The notes below the pieces were generated by a model that did no database searches, was not told where the DNA came from, and saw nothing but the letters and a program-made list of their open reading frames with translations. The position numbers and the translations under genes are program-made. A DNA stretch of 64,000 bases from Pseudomonadota bacterium (GTDB taxonomy: Bacteria; Desulfobacterota; Desulfobacteria; Desulfobacterales; JAHIVH01): the NCBI GenBank assembly GCA_018816735.1, contig JAHIVH010000013.1, positions 62,001 through 126,000 on the forward strand, read 5' to 3'. Shown here one piece after another: positions 35,168 through 42,860 of this stretch. Every line of letters starts with the position of its first letter. Positions within the stretch are counted from its first letter, which is position 1.

Positions 35168-36112
35168 TTAAATTTCTTGTTCAGCCAGAATTTCCCTGGC
35201 AACCGCGATGTCCTTCTTTATTTGAAGGGATAATTCATCGATGCTGTTGAATTTTTTTTCAGTTCTAAGTCTCTCGATAAAATTGACCTTGATGTTTTTT
35301 TCATAAATATCTTCCTTGAAATCGAGAATATGGATTTCTATGGTGAACTTGTGGTCATCGAAAGTGGGACTGAAGCCGATATTGGCTACACCTTGAAAGA
35401 CACGGTGTTCAAATTCAACGGTTACGGCATATACACCGGTCTTGGGACAAAGCTCATCATAAATATTGATGTTGGCTGTTGGAAACCCAAGGAGTTTCCC
35501 GCCTCTGTCTCTTCCCTGTGAAACCCGTCCTTTTATCTGGTAGTACCGCCCTAATAAATCCTTGACTTCCTTTACGCATCCATCCTGGACCAGATTTCTG
35601 ATACGGGTGCTGCTGACCCTTTTTGAGGTTTCATCAGATGAATTGATCCAGTCCTTGACAATCACTTCAAAATGGTATTTCTCTCCATAGGCTTGTAAAA
35701 GTTCGAGATTGCCCTGACGATTTTTTCCAAATGCATAATCTTTTCCAACAATGAGCACTTTCATGCCGATCTTTTTTAACAGCAGTTCCTTGACAAACGC
35801 TTCGGGTGACAGGGAAGCAAATGTCTTATTAAAAGGAATACAGATAAGAACATCTATCCCTGCCTTGGAAATCAGTGACACTTTTTGCTCGTACCGTGTA
35901 ATCTGAGGCGGTGGATTCTTCACGTTTAAGACTTTGAGCGGGTGAGGTTCAAATGTCATGACCACAGAGGTGCCATCGGTTTCTTTTGCCTTTTTTGTGG
36001 CAGTTTCAAAAAGTGCACGGTGCCCTTTATGAACACCATCAAAATTTCCAATGGCCACCACCGCATTCTTGATTGGTTCCCCTATGTTTTCAACGCCTTC
36101 AATAAGCTTCAT
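35168..36112 (-). CDS. ribF: Bifunctional riboflavin kinase/FAD synthetase
   Basis: This 314-residue enzyme makes FMN from riboflavin and FAD from FMN. The N-terminal adenylyltransferase has 'VAIGNFDGVHKGHRAL' and 'GKDYAFGKNRQGN'; the C-terminal flavokinase begins near 185 and contains 'GRDRGGKLLGFPTANI' and 'GVANIGFSPTFD'. It is the first gene of the minus-strand run that continues through the flippase-like gene, def, fmt and rsmB. The divergent tRNA-Leu lies about 100 bases upstream. No FMN riboswitch was recognised in that gap. Confidence 0.95.
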   Translation of the reverse strand: MKLIEGVENIGEPIKNAVVAIGNFDGVHKGHRALFETATKKAKETDGTSVVMTFEPHPLKVLNVKNPPPQITRYEQKVSLISKAGIDVLICIPFNKTFASLSPEAFVKELLLKKIGMKVLIVGKDYAFGKNRQGNLELLQAYGEKYHFEVIVKDWINSSDETSKRVSSTRIRNLVQDGCVKEVKDLLGRYYQIKGRVSQGRDRGGKLLGFPTANINIYDELCPKTGVYAVTVEFEHRVFQGVANIGFSPTFDDHKFTIEIHILDFKEDIYEKNIKVNFIERLRTEKKFNSIDELSLQIKKDIAVAREILAEQEI

Positions 36113-36215
36113 TTTATCTTTTCCAATTCAACATTGCCCTTGACAAATACCTCAAAGCCCCATATATAAAAAAATTCCTGAATCAAAGCAATGGTTAATT
36201 GATTCTTTTTAAAAT

Positions 36216-36302
36216 GCCGAAGTGGTGGAATTGGTAGACGCGCTAGTTTCAGGGACTAGTGGATTAAACCCCGTGCGAGTTCGAGTCTCGCCTTCGGCAC
36301 CA
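36216..36302 (+). tRNA. tRNA-Leu (anticodon CAG)
   Basis: This is a complete leucine tRNA of 87 bases including an encoded CCA (36300-36302). The acceptor stem GCCGAAG (36216-36222) pairs with CTTCGGC (36292-36298). The D arm contains TGGTAGACG, the anticodon stem CTAGT/ACTAG encloses TTCAGGG with anticodon CAG, and a long variable arm and the GTTCGAGTC T-loop follow. Class II shape and sequence agree with bacterial tRNA-Leu. An integrase remnant begins about 100 bases downstream, so its 3' end is a likely attachment site. Confidence 0.96.
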
Positions 36303-36402
36303 TCTCACATCTAAAATTTTGAAATAATACCAAAAAAATTTATTAATTTTTCAAAATATTAGCTAATTGCTTCTTTACACACAATGCTTACACACATTAG
36401 CT

Positions 36403-36591
36403 ATGGCGCAGAGCAAAATGGGAAATATTTCAAGAGCACCATCTTACTTTGTATGTAATACCTCTTCATCCTGTTTTCGAATGAGGGTTCCAAATGATAT
36501 CCAGCACGCAGAAATTTTTTTTATGCGGATTAATGAAAAATTTTTAAAATTAATAAAATACAAATTTTATAAGAACGAAATTCAAGTCTGA
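36403..36591 (+). pseudogene. N-terminal remnant of a tyrosine-type phage/island integrase
   Basis: This is a short frame of 62 codons just downstream of tRNA-Leu. Its first part, especially 'MGNISRAPSYFV' and 'CFRMRVPNDIQ', has the distinctive N-terminal pattern of bacterial integrases that begin with a '..APSYLVRN..YCFRMxVPxDLQ' segment. After that the expected arm-binding and catalytic domains are missing and the reading becomes Lys/Phe-rich and ends. The probable original start is the ATG at 36418. This is read as the stub of an integrase whose remainder has been deleted. The family call rests on pattern memory. Confidence 0.55.
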
Positions 36592-36608
36592 AAATATTTT
36601 TTGAAATT

Positions 36609-37835
36609 TTATTTTGAGCACATCAATTTTTGATATTCTGATAAAATCCTGTTAAACACCTGTTCCCAGGTATAGTCTGCTGAAATTTTTTCCGCCTGTG
36701 GATCCTGGTAATCGGGGGATTCTTTTACTCTGGAGATCATTTCAATAATTTTTTGAGTCAGCGCTGTTTCCAACCGCCTCTCATCTTCTTCAAAGGGTTT
36801 GTCTATGGCTTCAAGTTCGGGCAACTGAATCAATTCTATCGTATCCCGTTCTGCAGAGCCGAATATTTCCTCGAAACCGGACAGCTTGGTTGTTATAATG
36901 CGACAACCCGATGCCAGGCCCTCAAAAAGGACAAGGGGCAAACCCTCAAAAAAAGATGGCAAAATCTGTATGTGTGCTTTTTTCATCAAGGTTGATAATT
37001 GATGATGGGTAACATACCCGTGAATGGTAACCTGATTGCCTAACATTTTTGAGAGCGCTATACATTCATCATATTCCGGTCCTCTGCCACTGCCTGCCAT
37101 ATGAAGGTGCCAATCATGCTCCTTTATCTGAATCAGAGATTTTAAGAGCCAGGGGACCCCTTTGCTCCTGTTGAATTTACCGGCGTAAAGAATATGGACT
37201 CTTTTAGAGAATGCCTTTGGGCTGCGATAAAATATTTTATCATCATAACCGCTGCTAATGGTAGAAATTTTATCTGGCGAAATATTGTATAATTGAATAA
37301 TATCTGTTTTTTGATCATGTGTCAGAGAAATAATTCGGTCTATCTGGCAGCAATATTTTTTTACATATTCTCTTAGATGTTCGCAATTATTATATTGCCT
37401 GAGATCGGTCCCATGGCAGGTTGTAATCACAGGTATATCTGGAAAGAGTTTTCGTGTAAGGGCAGTTAGAACCAGTAAATGGTGGGTATGAATGATATCC
37501 GGCCTATAAAGATCAACGGCTTTTCGCAATGCCTTGGAAAAAGCTGTTTTATACGCAACCAGGCGATCCGCGTTTAAGTCTTTAAAAAGTGAGCTCTCAT
37601 AGGGCATGACATCCGACATGCCGGTGACCGGGAATTTCAATATATCAGATTCAAAATATACATATTGGCAGCAGTCAGCCGGTATATTTTTTAAATCCGG
37701 TGTATTGTTCAGCGGGACGCCTGCTACCAAATAATTGGAGAAATCACGTTTTTTCAATTCATTTGCCATGGCCTGGAGATAGATACCACTTCCTGTTTTT
37801 TCCGGTCTCTGCCCAATAACATGAAGTATTTTCAA
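36609..37835 (-). CDS. GT4-family glycosyltransferase
   Basis: This is a protein of about 408 residues with two Rossmann-like halves. The N-terminal half begins 'LKILHVIGQRPEKTGSG' and contains 'PDIIHTHHLL' and 'VITTCHGTDLRQY'. The C-terminal half has 'ILYAGKFNRSKGVPWLLKSL', 'GYVTHHQLSTLMKKA' and the nucleotide-sugar-binding 'PSFFEGLPLVLFEGLASG'. A TTG at 37835 with AAGGA 8 bases upstream places the start at the natural domain boundary; the open frame extends to 37985, but those 50 codons look unrelated. It probably transfers a sugar to a surface glycan or lipid. It is AT-rich and lies beside pseudogenes behind tRNA-Leu, so transfer is likely. Confidence 0.85.
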   Translation of the reverse strand: MKILHVIGQRPEKTGSGIYLQAMANELKKRDFSNYLVAGVPLNNTPDLKNIPADCCQYVYFESDILKFPVTGMSDVMPYESSLFKDLNADRLVAYKTAFSKALRKAVDLYRPDIIHTHHLLVLTALTRKLFPDIPVITTCHGTDLRQYNNCEHLREYVKKYCCQIDRIISLTHDQKTDIIQLYNISPDKISTISSGYDDKIFYRSPKAFSKRVHILYAGKFNRSKGVPWLLKSLIQIKEHDWHLHMAGSGRGPEYDECIALSKMLGNQVTIHGYVTHHQLSTLMKKAHIQILPSFFEGLPLVLFEGLASGCRIITTKLSGFEEIFGSAERDTIELIQLPELEAIDKPFEEDERRLETALTQKIIEMISRVKESPDYQDPQAEKISADYTWEQVFNRILSEYQKLMCSK

Positions 37836-37993
37836 ATGACTATCCTTTTTTAATTGATTGCATTGGCGTTTGGGTAATACGTCAATGTGAAAATTAAAAT
37901 TCACACATCCCAATGATACCGGTATGCAATACATTTCCAACAAGTTCAAGAATTTCTCAGGATTCATTATGATCCTATCGGCCAACCAGTTGA

Positions 37994-38527
37994 TTATAAG
38001 GAGAAAAAGAGGACTATAAATGGCCTGTTTTGTGGTATAATTCTAAAATTATAAGATGATTTTGACCGATCATGTTTTGTCTCTGTATTCGGTTCCTTTA
38101 CAAAGAATACGCATAACAGGCAGCAGAAGATAATAAGGAATGCATATATGAGAGACATGATAAAAAAAACGGTTTGGTCATCTGTAGGACGCTCCAATGT
38201 AGAAAGTATATTGCGTATCAATATAGGAGTGGCTGCTGCCATTATTGTACCGGAAATGAGAAGACCGTCTCTCAGGGCAAATAGTCGGGTTCTTTCATGA
38301 TAATCCCGGCATAGCACAGGCCCTAATGATTCATATGGTACAGCAGCGGCGATTGTCCAGAATAGAAATACTGCTGCCAGCCAGCTCAAAAACCACCAGA
38401 ATGCCTGTGACGTATTTATACTCCCGGGATTAAACAAAAAGAGAACACTTGTCGCAAGTAAAATCGAGCCCACCAGGATAAAAGGACGCCCTCTTCCAAA
38501 AGGTGTGGTATTTTTTCCATTGTTTTT
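37994..38527 (-). pseudogene. Broken MFS sugar/cation symporter-like transporter
   Basis: This is an internal fragment of a GPH-type MFS transporter. The frame opens after a TAA at 38530 with 'TTPFGRGRPFILVGSILLAT', the sequence that normally sits near the second and third membrane helices. It runs through two to three more helices, a loop with 'YESLGPVLCRDYHERTRLFA', and another helix, and stops at 37994 after 'NRPFIVLFFSL'. The first roughly 60 residues and the whole second half (about 200) are missing. No start codon fits. It was probably once a neighbour of the glycosyltransferase in a surface-sugar locus. Confidence 0.75.
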
Positions 38528-38602
38528 TTATCTGTATATTTTTCAATATGTATCCGGGTGATCTGATAAAAATCAACAGCTTTTATCGATTGAACCTATA
38601 TT

Positions 38603-39280
38603 TCATGAAAATGTCTCCACATATGCATTCAATTTATTGACCAGCTCATTTCTTTCTTCTACCGATTCTCTTGTGCCTGGAAAGACATGGGTGACATGCG
38701 GTCTTCGGTCGAGCTATAATTTTTCGTTCAAGCATTCCGGTTCAGGCAGCATAAGGCCAGCCATACGATGGTGTCTGTGACCTGTTTGGGAGTTCTTAGA
38801 ATTTTTTTTGTAAGGCGATAAAATCCGGGAAGAGAAGAAATGACACCAGGTTCTTTTCTGTCTCGACGAGCGCTTTGGATAGGGATTTTATATTTTCCAT
38901 CACACTCAAGTTTGCCAATAGGAAATTTACGTTTTGATTCCCCGTTATTTTAATAATTTCATTTTGAGTCGCCCGTGCTTTTTCTTTATCCCGGCAATGA
39001 AGGTGAGATCTGATTCAAGTCTTGCCAGCTGCATTGCCGCAGCCTTGCCTATACCTGATGTCGCTCCGGTTATTACAACTTTTTTATCTGTCAGCAGATT
39101 TGGATGTGTATCCCAGAATATTTTGCCCACATGATAGCCCAGTTTGCTGAACCCCAGCATACACGGAAGAATAGACTGGTCCAGCACCCAGTCAATGGCA
39201 CTTGACTCTTTTCCAGCCGAATGTATGATTTCTCCGGGTTCAATATTTTCCCTTGATAGCAATTTTTGCAGGACGGACAA
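38603..39280 (-). pseudogene. Decayed short-chain dehydrogenase (DHRS12-like) gene
   Basis: Pieces of one SDR are spread over several frames. The 5' part (to 38945) has 'IDWVLDQSILPCMLGFSKLGY' and the NAD-binding 'VVITGATSGIGKAAAMQLARL', then stops. Further down the same strand, without a start, come 'GVISSLPGFYRLTKKILRTP' and 'TIVWLAL' (about 38745-38860). After a frameshift comes the typical C-terminal 'DRRPHVTHVFPGTRE' ending at a TGA at 38603-38605. The middle, with the catalytic Tyr-x3-Lys, is absent. This pattern is a gene inactivated by internal deletion plus frameshifts. The order matches SDRs similar to animal DHRS12. Confidence 0.75.
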
Positions 39281-39286
39281 GTGGTT

Positions 39287-39320
39287 AAGAGTCCCCCTTT
39301 TCGTTTTTAGGGGAACTCTT
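39287..39320. repeat. Imperfect inverted repeat
   Basis: AAGAGT-CCCCC is matched by GGGG-A-ACTCTT across a 12-base AT-rich loop, forming a hairpin of about 10 pairs with one mismatch. It lies between the end of the minus-strand gene at 39329 and the decayed dehydrogenase, so it may terminate the former, although no clear T-run follows in that direction. Confidence 0.4.
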
Positions 39321-39328
39321 CTTCTATA

Positions 39329-39664
39329 TCAGGCACAGTTTAAAATCATATTTTCGTCCGCTACATAAGGCTTTCGGGGCAGGCTCGATTCTTTTGCCAA
39401 ATGGCCGGGAAGGGCGATACCGGACTCGAATTGTGAATACTTGACAAAGGTTCTGCCGTCGATTCTTACTTTCATGCCATTTACATGCTGTTTGAGGGGA
39501 ACAATCACGCCTTCTGCTTTAAACTTCTTTTTTACATGTGAATGTCCCAACATATCAGCTAACTTTCCAATATTTAATTCTATATAATTGTTACCGTTTT
39601 TGCTAATTAAATCATTATATTTATTCGACACATACTGAATAATGTCATCTATTTCTTTTTTCAT
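39329..39664 (-). CDS. Conserved hypothetical protein
   Basis: This is a 111-residue soluble protein with a good GGAGG ribosome site. The N-terminal half is helical. The C-terminal half has 'VPLKQHVNGMKVRIDGRTFV' and 'QFESGIALPGHLAKE', stretches I associate with short hypothetical proteins of Desulfobacterota and similar anaerobes; function unknown. It lies 54 bases downstream of the FKBP-methyltransferase fusion gene on the same strand and may be cotranscribed. No DNA-binding or toxin-antitoxin motif is evident. Confidence 0.6.
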   Translation of the reverse strand: MKKEIDDIIQYVSNKYNDLISKNGNNYIELNIGKLADMLGHSHVKKKFKAEGVIVPLKQHVNGMKVRIDGRTFVKYSQFESGIALPGHLAKESSLPRKPYVADENMILNCA

Positions 39665-39718
39665 CCCGGTGTCCTCCGATAGTCAATTGTCAATATCAGT
39701 TTTTCCTTATTTGCGCTG

Positions 39719-40927
39719 TTATTTGTTCTGTCCCCAAACCATAAATACAGGGTCAGAATGATAATGATCTCCATAATATTTATCATTTGACGGCCGTTCA
39801 AGCCCGCGCATAGAGTAGGTTTGAATATTTTTAAATCCTCCTGATTGTAAAAAAAGTTCAAGCACAAAACCCACCCGCTCGAATTCATGGAGCTCTTTCC
39901 AGATATGAATAGCTTTGGGAGAAAACCAGCGATTTGAAAAGGATATGGCAAAAATGCCATCTGGTTTTAAAATTCGGGATATTTCCTTAAATGTCTCAAA
40001 GGGATGAATGAGATATTCGATGGAAGCCGCACAGATAACGGCATCATAACCATTTGTTTCTAAGGTAATATCCGTATTTTTATTCAAATCATGAACAACA
40101 TAGTCTGTCAGCCTTTCGTTTCTTTTTAATTCTGCCTCATTCAAACCCAAACCGGTTACCTTTTCGAAGCGACGGCCTTCAGGCAGGTGAGACGTCCAGC
40201 TACTCATGAGATCGAGCACTTTAGTCTCCGGTTTCAGAATTTTTTCATACTGGTTCCTTATCGTTCGGATGGCGGTATCGTCAAGGTGATTGACATACCG
40301 GGGCATCTGATAGAAACGGGTATCCGGGCTTTCATCCAGTCGTTTAAATGTATCTTCTTTGAAAAAATCTGTGGGGGTTCCGTTATACCGGGTTTTCATT
40401 CCAATTCCATCCAGAATGTTTCCCCGCCAGTCATTGCAGGAACCTCCCCTTTCGGAATGATTGTTTTGAATGTTTTCAATATCCAGATTTAAGGATATCG
40501 TTTTTCCTGCCATGGGGTGCCGAAGGTCAACTTTCAGGTGGTCTTCACATACATCCACCATCCGGAAAGGAGTCATATTTACTTTAAATATACCAGGCTG
40601 ACCAAGTAACATCCCTTTTGGATAAAACCGTCCGGCAAATGGATGAACAGGTTGGTCTTTTCTGACAAAACGATTGAATTGATGGGGGGGTATTTTAACT
40701 ACATCATTTTTGTTTTCAAATGGAATCAGCTCATCCACATTGAATTCAAGGTCGATTCGGTTTCCTGTTTCACTGTTTTCAACAGCATCATAAACAGCTT
40801 CCGGAAAACAGTCCCTGTAAAAGTTGATTTGCTGGTCACCGAAACAGTCGGTATGGTAAATACCGTTATGCCCCCATCTCACCGTTGAGTGAAGCGTTCC
40901 TATTTTGTTGTTAACAGATAATTTCAT
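39719..40927 (-). CDS. FKBP/SlyD-like domain fused to a SAM-dependent methyltransferase
   Basis: This is a 402-residue protein with two modules. Residues about 25-155 follow the FKBP/SlyD pattern: 'FPEAVYDAV...GNRIDLEF' as the FK506-binding half-sheet, a 'VVKIPPHQFN' segment where SlyD has its insert-in-flap, and 'RHPMAGKTISLNLDIENI', the hallmark 'NHPLAGKTL' strand. Residues about 200-400 are a class I methyltransferase of a subfamily with motif I 'VLDLMSSWTSHLP', then 'VTGLGLNEAELKRN', 'DYVVHDLNK' and 'YDAVICAASIEYL'. The methyltransferase family is known on its own; fusion to an FKBP-like domain is unusual. Substrate unknown. It heads a two-gene unit. Confidence 0.8.
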   Translation of the reverse strand: MKLSVNNKIGTLHSTVRWGHNGIYHTDCFGDQQINFYRDCFPEAVYDAVENSETGNRIDLEFNVDELIPFENKNDVVKIPPHQFNRFVRKDQPVHPFAGRFYPKGMLLGQPGIFKVNMTPFRMVDVCEDHLKVDLRHPMAGKTISLNLDIENIQNNHSERGGSCNDWRGNILDGIGMKTRYNGTPTDFFKEDTFKRLDESPDTRFYQMPRYVNHLDDTAIRTIRNQYEKILKPETKVLDLMSSWTSHLPEGRRFEKVTGLGLNEAELKRNERLTDYVVHDLNKNTDITLETNGYDAVICAASIEYLIHPFETFKEISRILKPDGIFAISFSNRWFSPKAIHIWKELHEFERVGFVLELFLQSGGFKNIQTYSMRGLERPSNDKYYGDHYHSDPVFMVWGQNK

Positions 40928-41234
40928 TTGTTTGTCTCCTTAACATTAAATGATTAATATCTGCCATGCTCTGTCACGCAGTATAAAGCACAAGACTTTA
41001 TTTTTATAAAAGAAATTCCCTTTTCACCGGATGTACATTTATTCCTTTTATAAGTCTAAACCTAGTTATGATATTTGAATTCACAATGTCTGGGAAAAAT
41101 ATATTTTCATGTGAAACATGACTATAAATCCTAAAATGGAACTTTGCCTGTTGAATTTACAGGATAATTTTGTTTGTATATATTTATGAATGAAGTAAGG
41201 ATTTCTATTGGAATTTTAAACAAACAGGATACAC
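40928..41234. other. Divergent AT-rich intergenic region of about 300 bases
   Basis: This separates the fusion gene from the flavin-binding protein gene, and must contain both promoters. I see AT-rich tracts but no near-consensus -35/-10 pair, no RNA gene and no repeat. No copy of the tRNA-Leu 3' end was found here or elsewhere in the accessory stretch. Confidence 0.4.
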
Positions 41235-41654
41235 ATGATGATAGAGACTATTAAATCACTGATAAAAGAAAGAGCTCACTGCGTGTTGGCCACCGTAAAC
41301 GAAGACCAACCCTATTGTTCACTCATGACCTACATCACGGACGAAAACGTTCAGTGTGTTTATATGATAACACACCGAAATACAAGAAAGTTTTCTTACA
41401 TCAGCAAAAATCCGCGGGTCAGTCTGCTGATCGATACCCGTGACATGCAAAATGCCCAGGCAATGACCATCATCGGTAAATATAAAGAAATGGATCATTC
41501 GGAAACAGATAGAGTCAGGGATCGATTTGTTCAGACCCATTCCCATATGAAGAAATTTATCAAAGATTCAGATGCCGCTGTCATTTGTGTTGATATCGAA
41601 TCTGTTCTTTTATTGAATGGTCTGACAGAATCACATTTTATAGAATTTAAATAA
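41235..41654 (+). CDS. Pyridoxamine 5'-phosphate oxidase-like flavin-binding protein
   Basis: This is a 139-residue protein of the FMN-binding split-barrel fold. 'HCVLATVNEDQPYCSLMTYI' and 'MITHRNTRKFSYISKNPRVSL' are the two conserved strands of this family, and 'DSDAAVICVDIESVLLLNG' closes the barrel. It lacks the residues that define true PdxH, so it is a generic FMN or F420-type reductase/oxidase homologue. It is a stand-alone gene in the accessory stretch. Confidence 0.8.
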   Translation: MMIETIKSLIKERAHCVLATVNEDQPYCSLMTYITDENVQCVYMITHRNTRKFSYISKNPRVSLLIDTRDMQNAQAMTIIGKYKEMDHSETDRVRDRFVQTHSHMKKFIKDSDAAVICVDIESVLLLNGLTESHFIEFK

Positions 41655-41690
41655 GCGGAAACATGACGGATTTTAATGGTTTGAGAAATT

Positions 41691-41831
41691 ATGGATATTG
41701 AAAATACATTTGGATTTCATTGGGATACCCACAATGCAATGTCATACGAAAAAGAACTGGATAGATGCTTCAGCACAATGCTGGACAATATAATAGACAG
41801 GCAAGGTCAAGATAAATATGGGGCGGGTTAA
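41691..41831 (+). CDS. Possible 46-residue small protein
   Basis: An ATG frame ends at TAA 41829-41831 and encodes a polar helical peptide beginning 'MDIENTFGFHWDTHNAMSYE'. It lies 36 bases after the flavin-protein gene in the same direction, with only a weak ribosome site ('TTGAGA'). Composition is protein-like, but nothing in the family databases comes to mind, so it may be a chance frame. Confidence 0.25.
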   Translation: MDIENTFGFHWDTHNAMSYEKELDRCFSTMLDNIIDRQGQDKYGAG

Positions 41832-41853
41832 AATGACTGAATGGTTATCCGGT

Positions 41854-42177
41854 TCAGGCGCTTTTTTGTTCAATGAAATTCTTTTCCTGAGGCAGTTCTT
41901 CTTTCTGAATGAAAAATTTACCTTTTTTCCCACATGCCCACCAGGCCCATGTCATTTCAGCCCTTTCAATACGGCATATTTTCGGTCTGGGGAAGATCTC
42001 GGAGCCATCCACCGGATCGATTGCCGGTTTCTTCCTGAAGCAGGCGAGTGCTTCATTGTATTCACTGCAATGGATACATTCAGTACATATGGGAATTTTT
42101 TCGATCGTTGCTTCTTCCTGGTTCATAATTGTATTGTCCGGCACATGTTTTTTTATATAATTTATAGCATCGGTCAA
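41854..42177 (-). CDS. Small cysteine-rich putative metal-binding protein
   Basis: This is a 107-residue protein. Its middle part has 'CTECIHCSEYNEALACFR', then 'DPVDGSEIFPRPKICRIERAE' and 'WWACGKKGKFF': Cys spaced as C-x2-C-x2-C-x8-C and two later cysteines. This pattern (paired Cys, 'CxR', 'DpVdG', 'CxxER', 'CGxxGKxF') resembles short Cys proteins of phages and bacterial genomes and suggests a zinc ribbon. No function is known. It is oriented against its neighbours in the accessory stretch. Confidence 0.6.
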   Translation of the reverse strand: MTDAINYIKKHVPDNTIMNQEEATIEKIPICTECIHCSEYNEALACFRKKPAIDPVDGSEIFPRPKICRIERAEMTWAWWACGKKGKFFIQKEELPQEKNFIEQKSA

Positions 42178-42339
42178 TTCAAATAAAATCTGAAACGATC
42201 AAACCGGTTATCAGGAAAAATTCAAGCCACCTAATCACAAACATATAGACACATGTAATCAAAAAATCGATCCTAAAGTAAAGAAAAAAGTTCAATTCTC
42301 CGATAATATAAAACAAAACAAAACGAAACAGTTGAGAAT

Positions 42340-42669
42340 ATGCATCCCATTAAATTTTTAATATTATTCGTTATTTTTTCAATATTCCTCTTTTCCGAGA
42401 GCAACACATCAATGGCCACGGATTGGGTCCATCCATACATGCGAGGTCAATACGCGGGGTATAAGAAGTTGGAAGATCGCAAGAAGAACAGCCCGGACTG
42501 GACCTACATCACCAATCGGCCGCAAGGGAATATCCATGGCGGCGGCACAGTCAACTATAATGAGTACAAGCCATTCCTCCCGTCCCCCGTGCCAAAGAAA
42601 AAGACAGCCTATAAGCGACCTTTAAGGAAAGAATCCAACCAGACAGGCGCATGCAATTGTCCGGATTGA
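42340..42669 (+). CDS. Small exported hypothetical protein
   Basis: This is a 109-residue protein with a clear signal peptide (hydrophobic residues 5-20, probable cut around 'NTSMATD'). The mature part is basic, rich in Tyr, Pro and Lys, with 'DWVHPYMRGQYAGYKK' and a 'GGGTVNYNEYKPF' stretch, and ends 'GACNCPD'. No family is recognised. It lies alone between the Cys-rich gene and the PHP hydrolase gene. The upstream leader contains an AAAAC tandem repeat (about 42309-42328). Confidence 0.55.
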   Translation: MHPIKFLILFVIFSIFLFSESNTSMATDWVHPYMRGQYAGYKKLEDRKKNSPDWTYITNRPQGNIHGGGTVNYNEYKPFLPSPVPKKKTAYKRPLRKESNQTGACNCPD

Positions 42670-42860
42670 GCATTCGGGAACATGGACTATTCATCCAGGC
42701 CAATTTTAAAGTCATCCTTTTTTCTTATTTATCGTGAAATAGAAATAAATTGGAGATTATTTTATTTTTCCATGATATTATTCTCCGGCGTTTTGATCGT
42801 ATGGCAGTTTCAGTGATCTGAAAACGTATTGAAAATTAATTTTAACCTGTCAGGAGTATA

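Noticed and set aside
37836..37985. N-terminal extension of the glycosyltransferase
   Set aside because: A TTG with a good ribosome site at 37835 begins at the natural start of the domain, and the 50 upstream codons look unrelated and lie against the truncated transporter.
36303..41234. A direct repeat of the tRNA-Leu 3' end marking the far end of an island
   Set aside because: No second copy of the CGCCTTCGGCACCA end was found by eye in this range; the far boundary is therefore not annotated.
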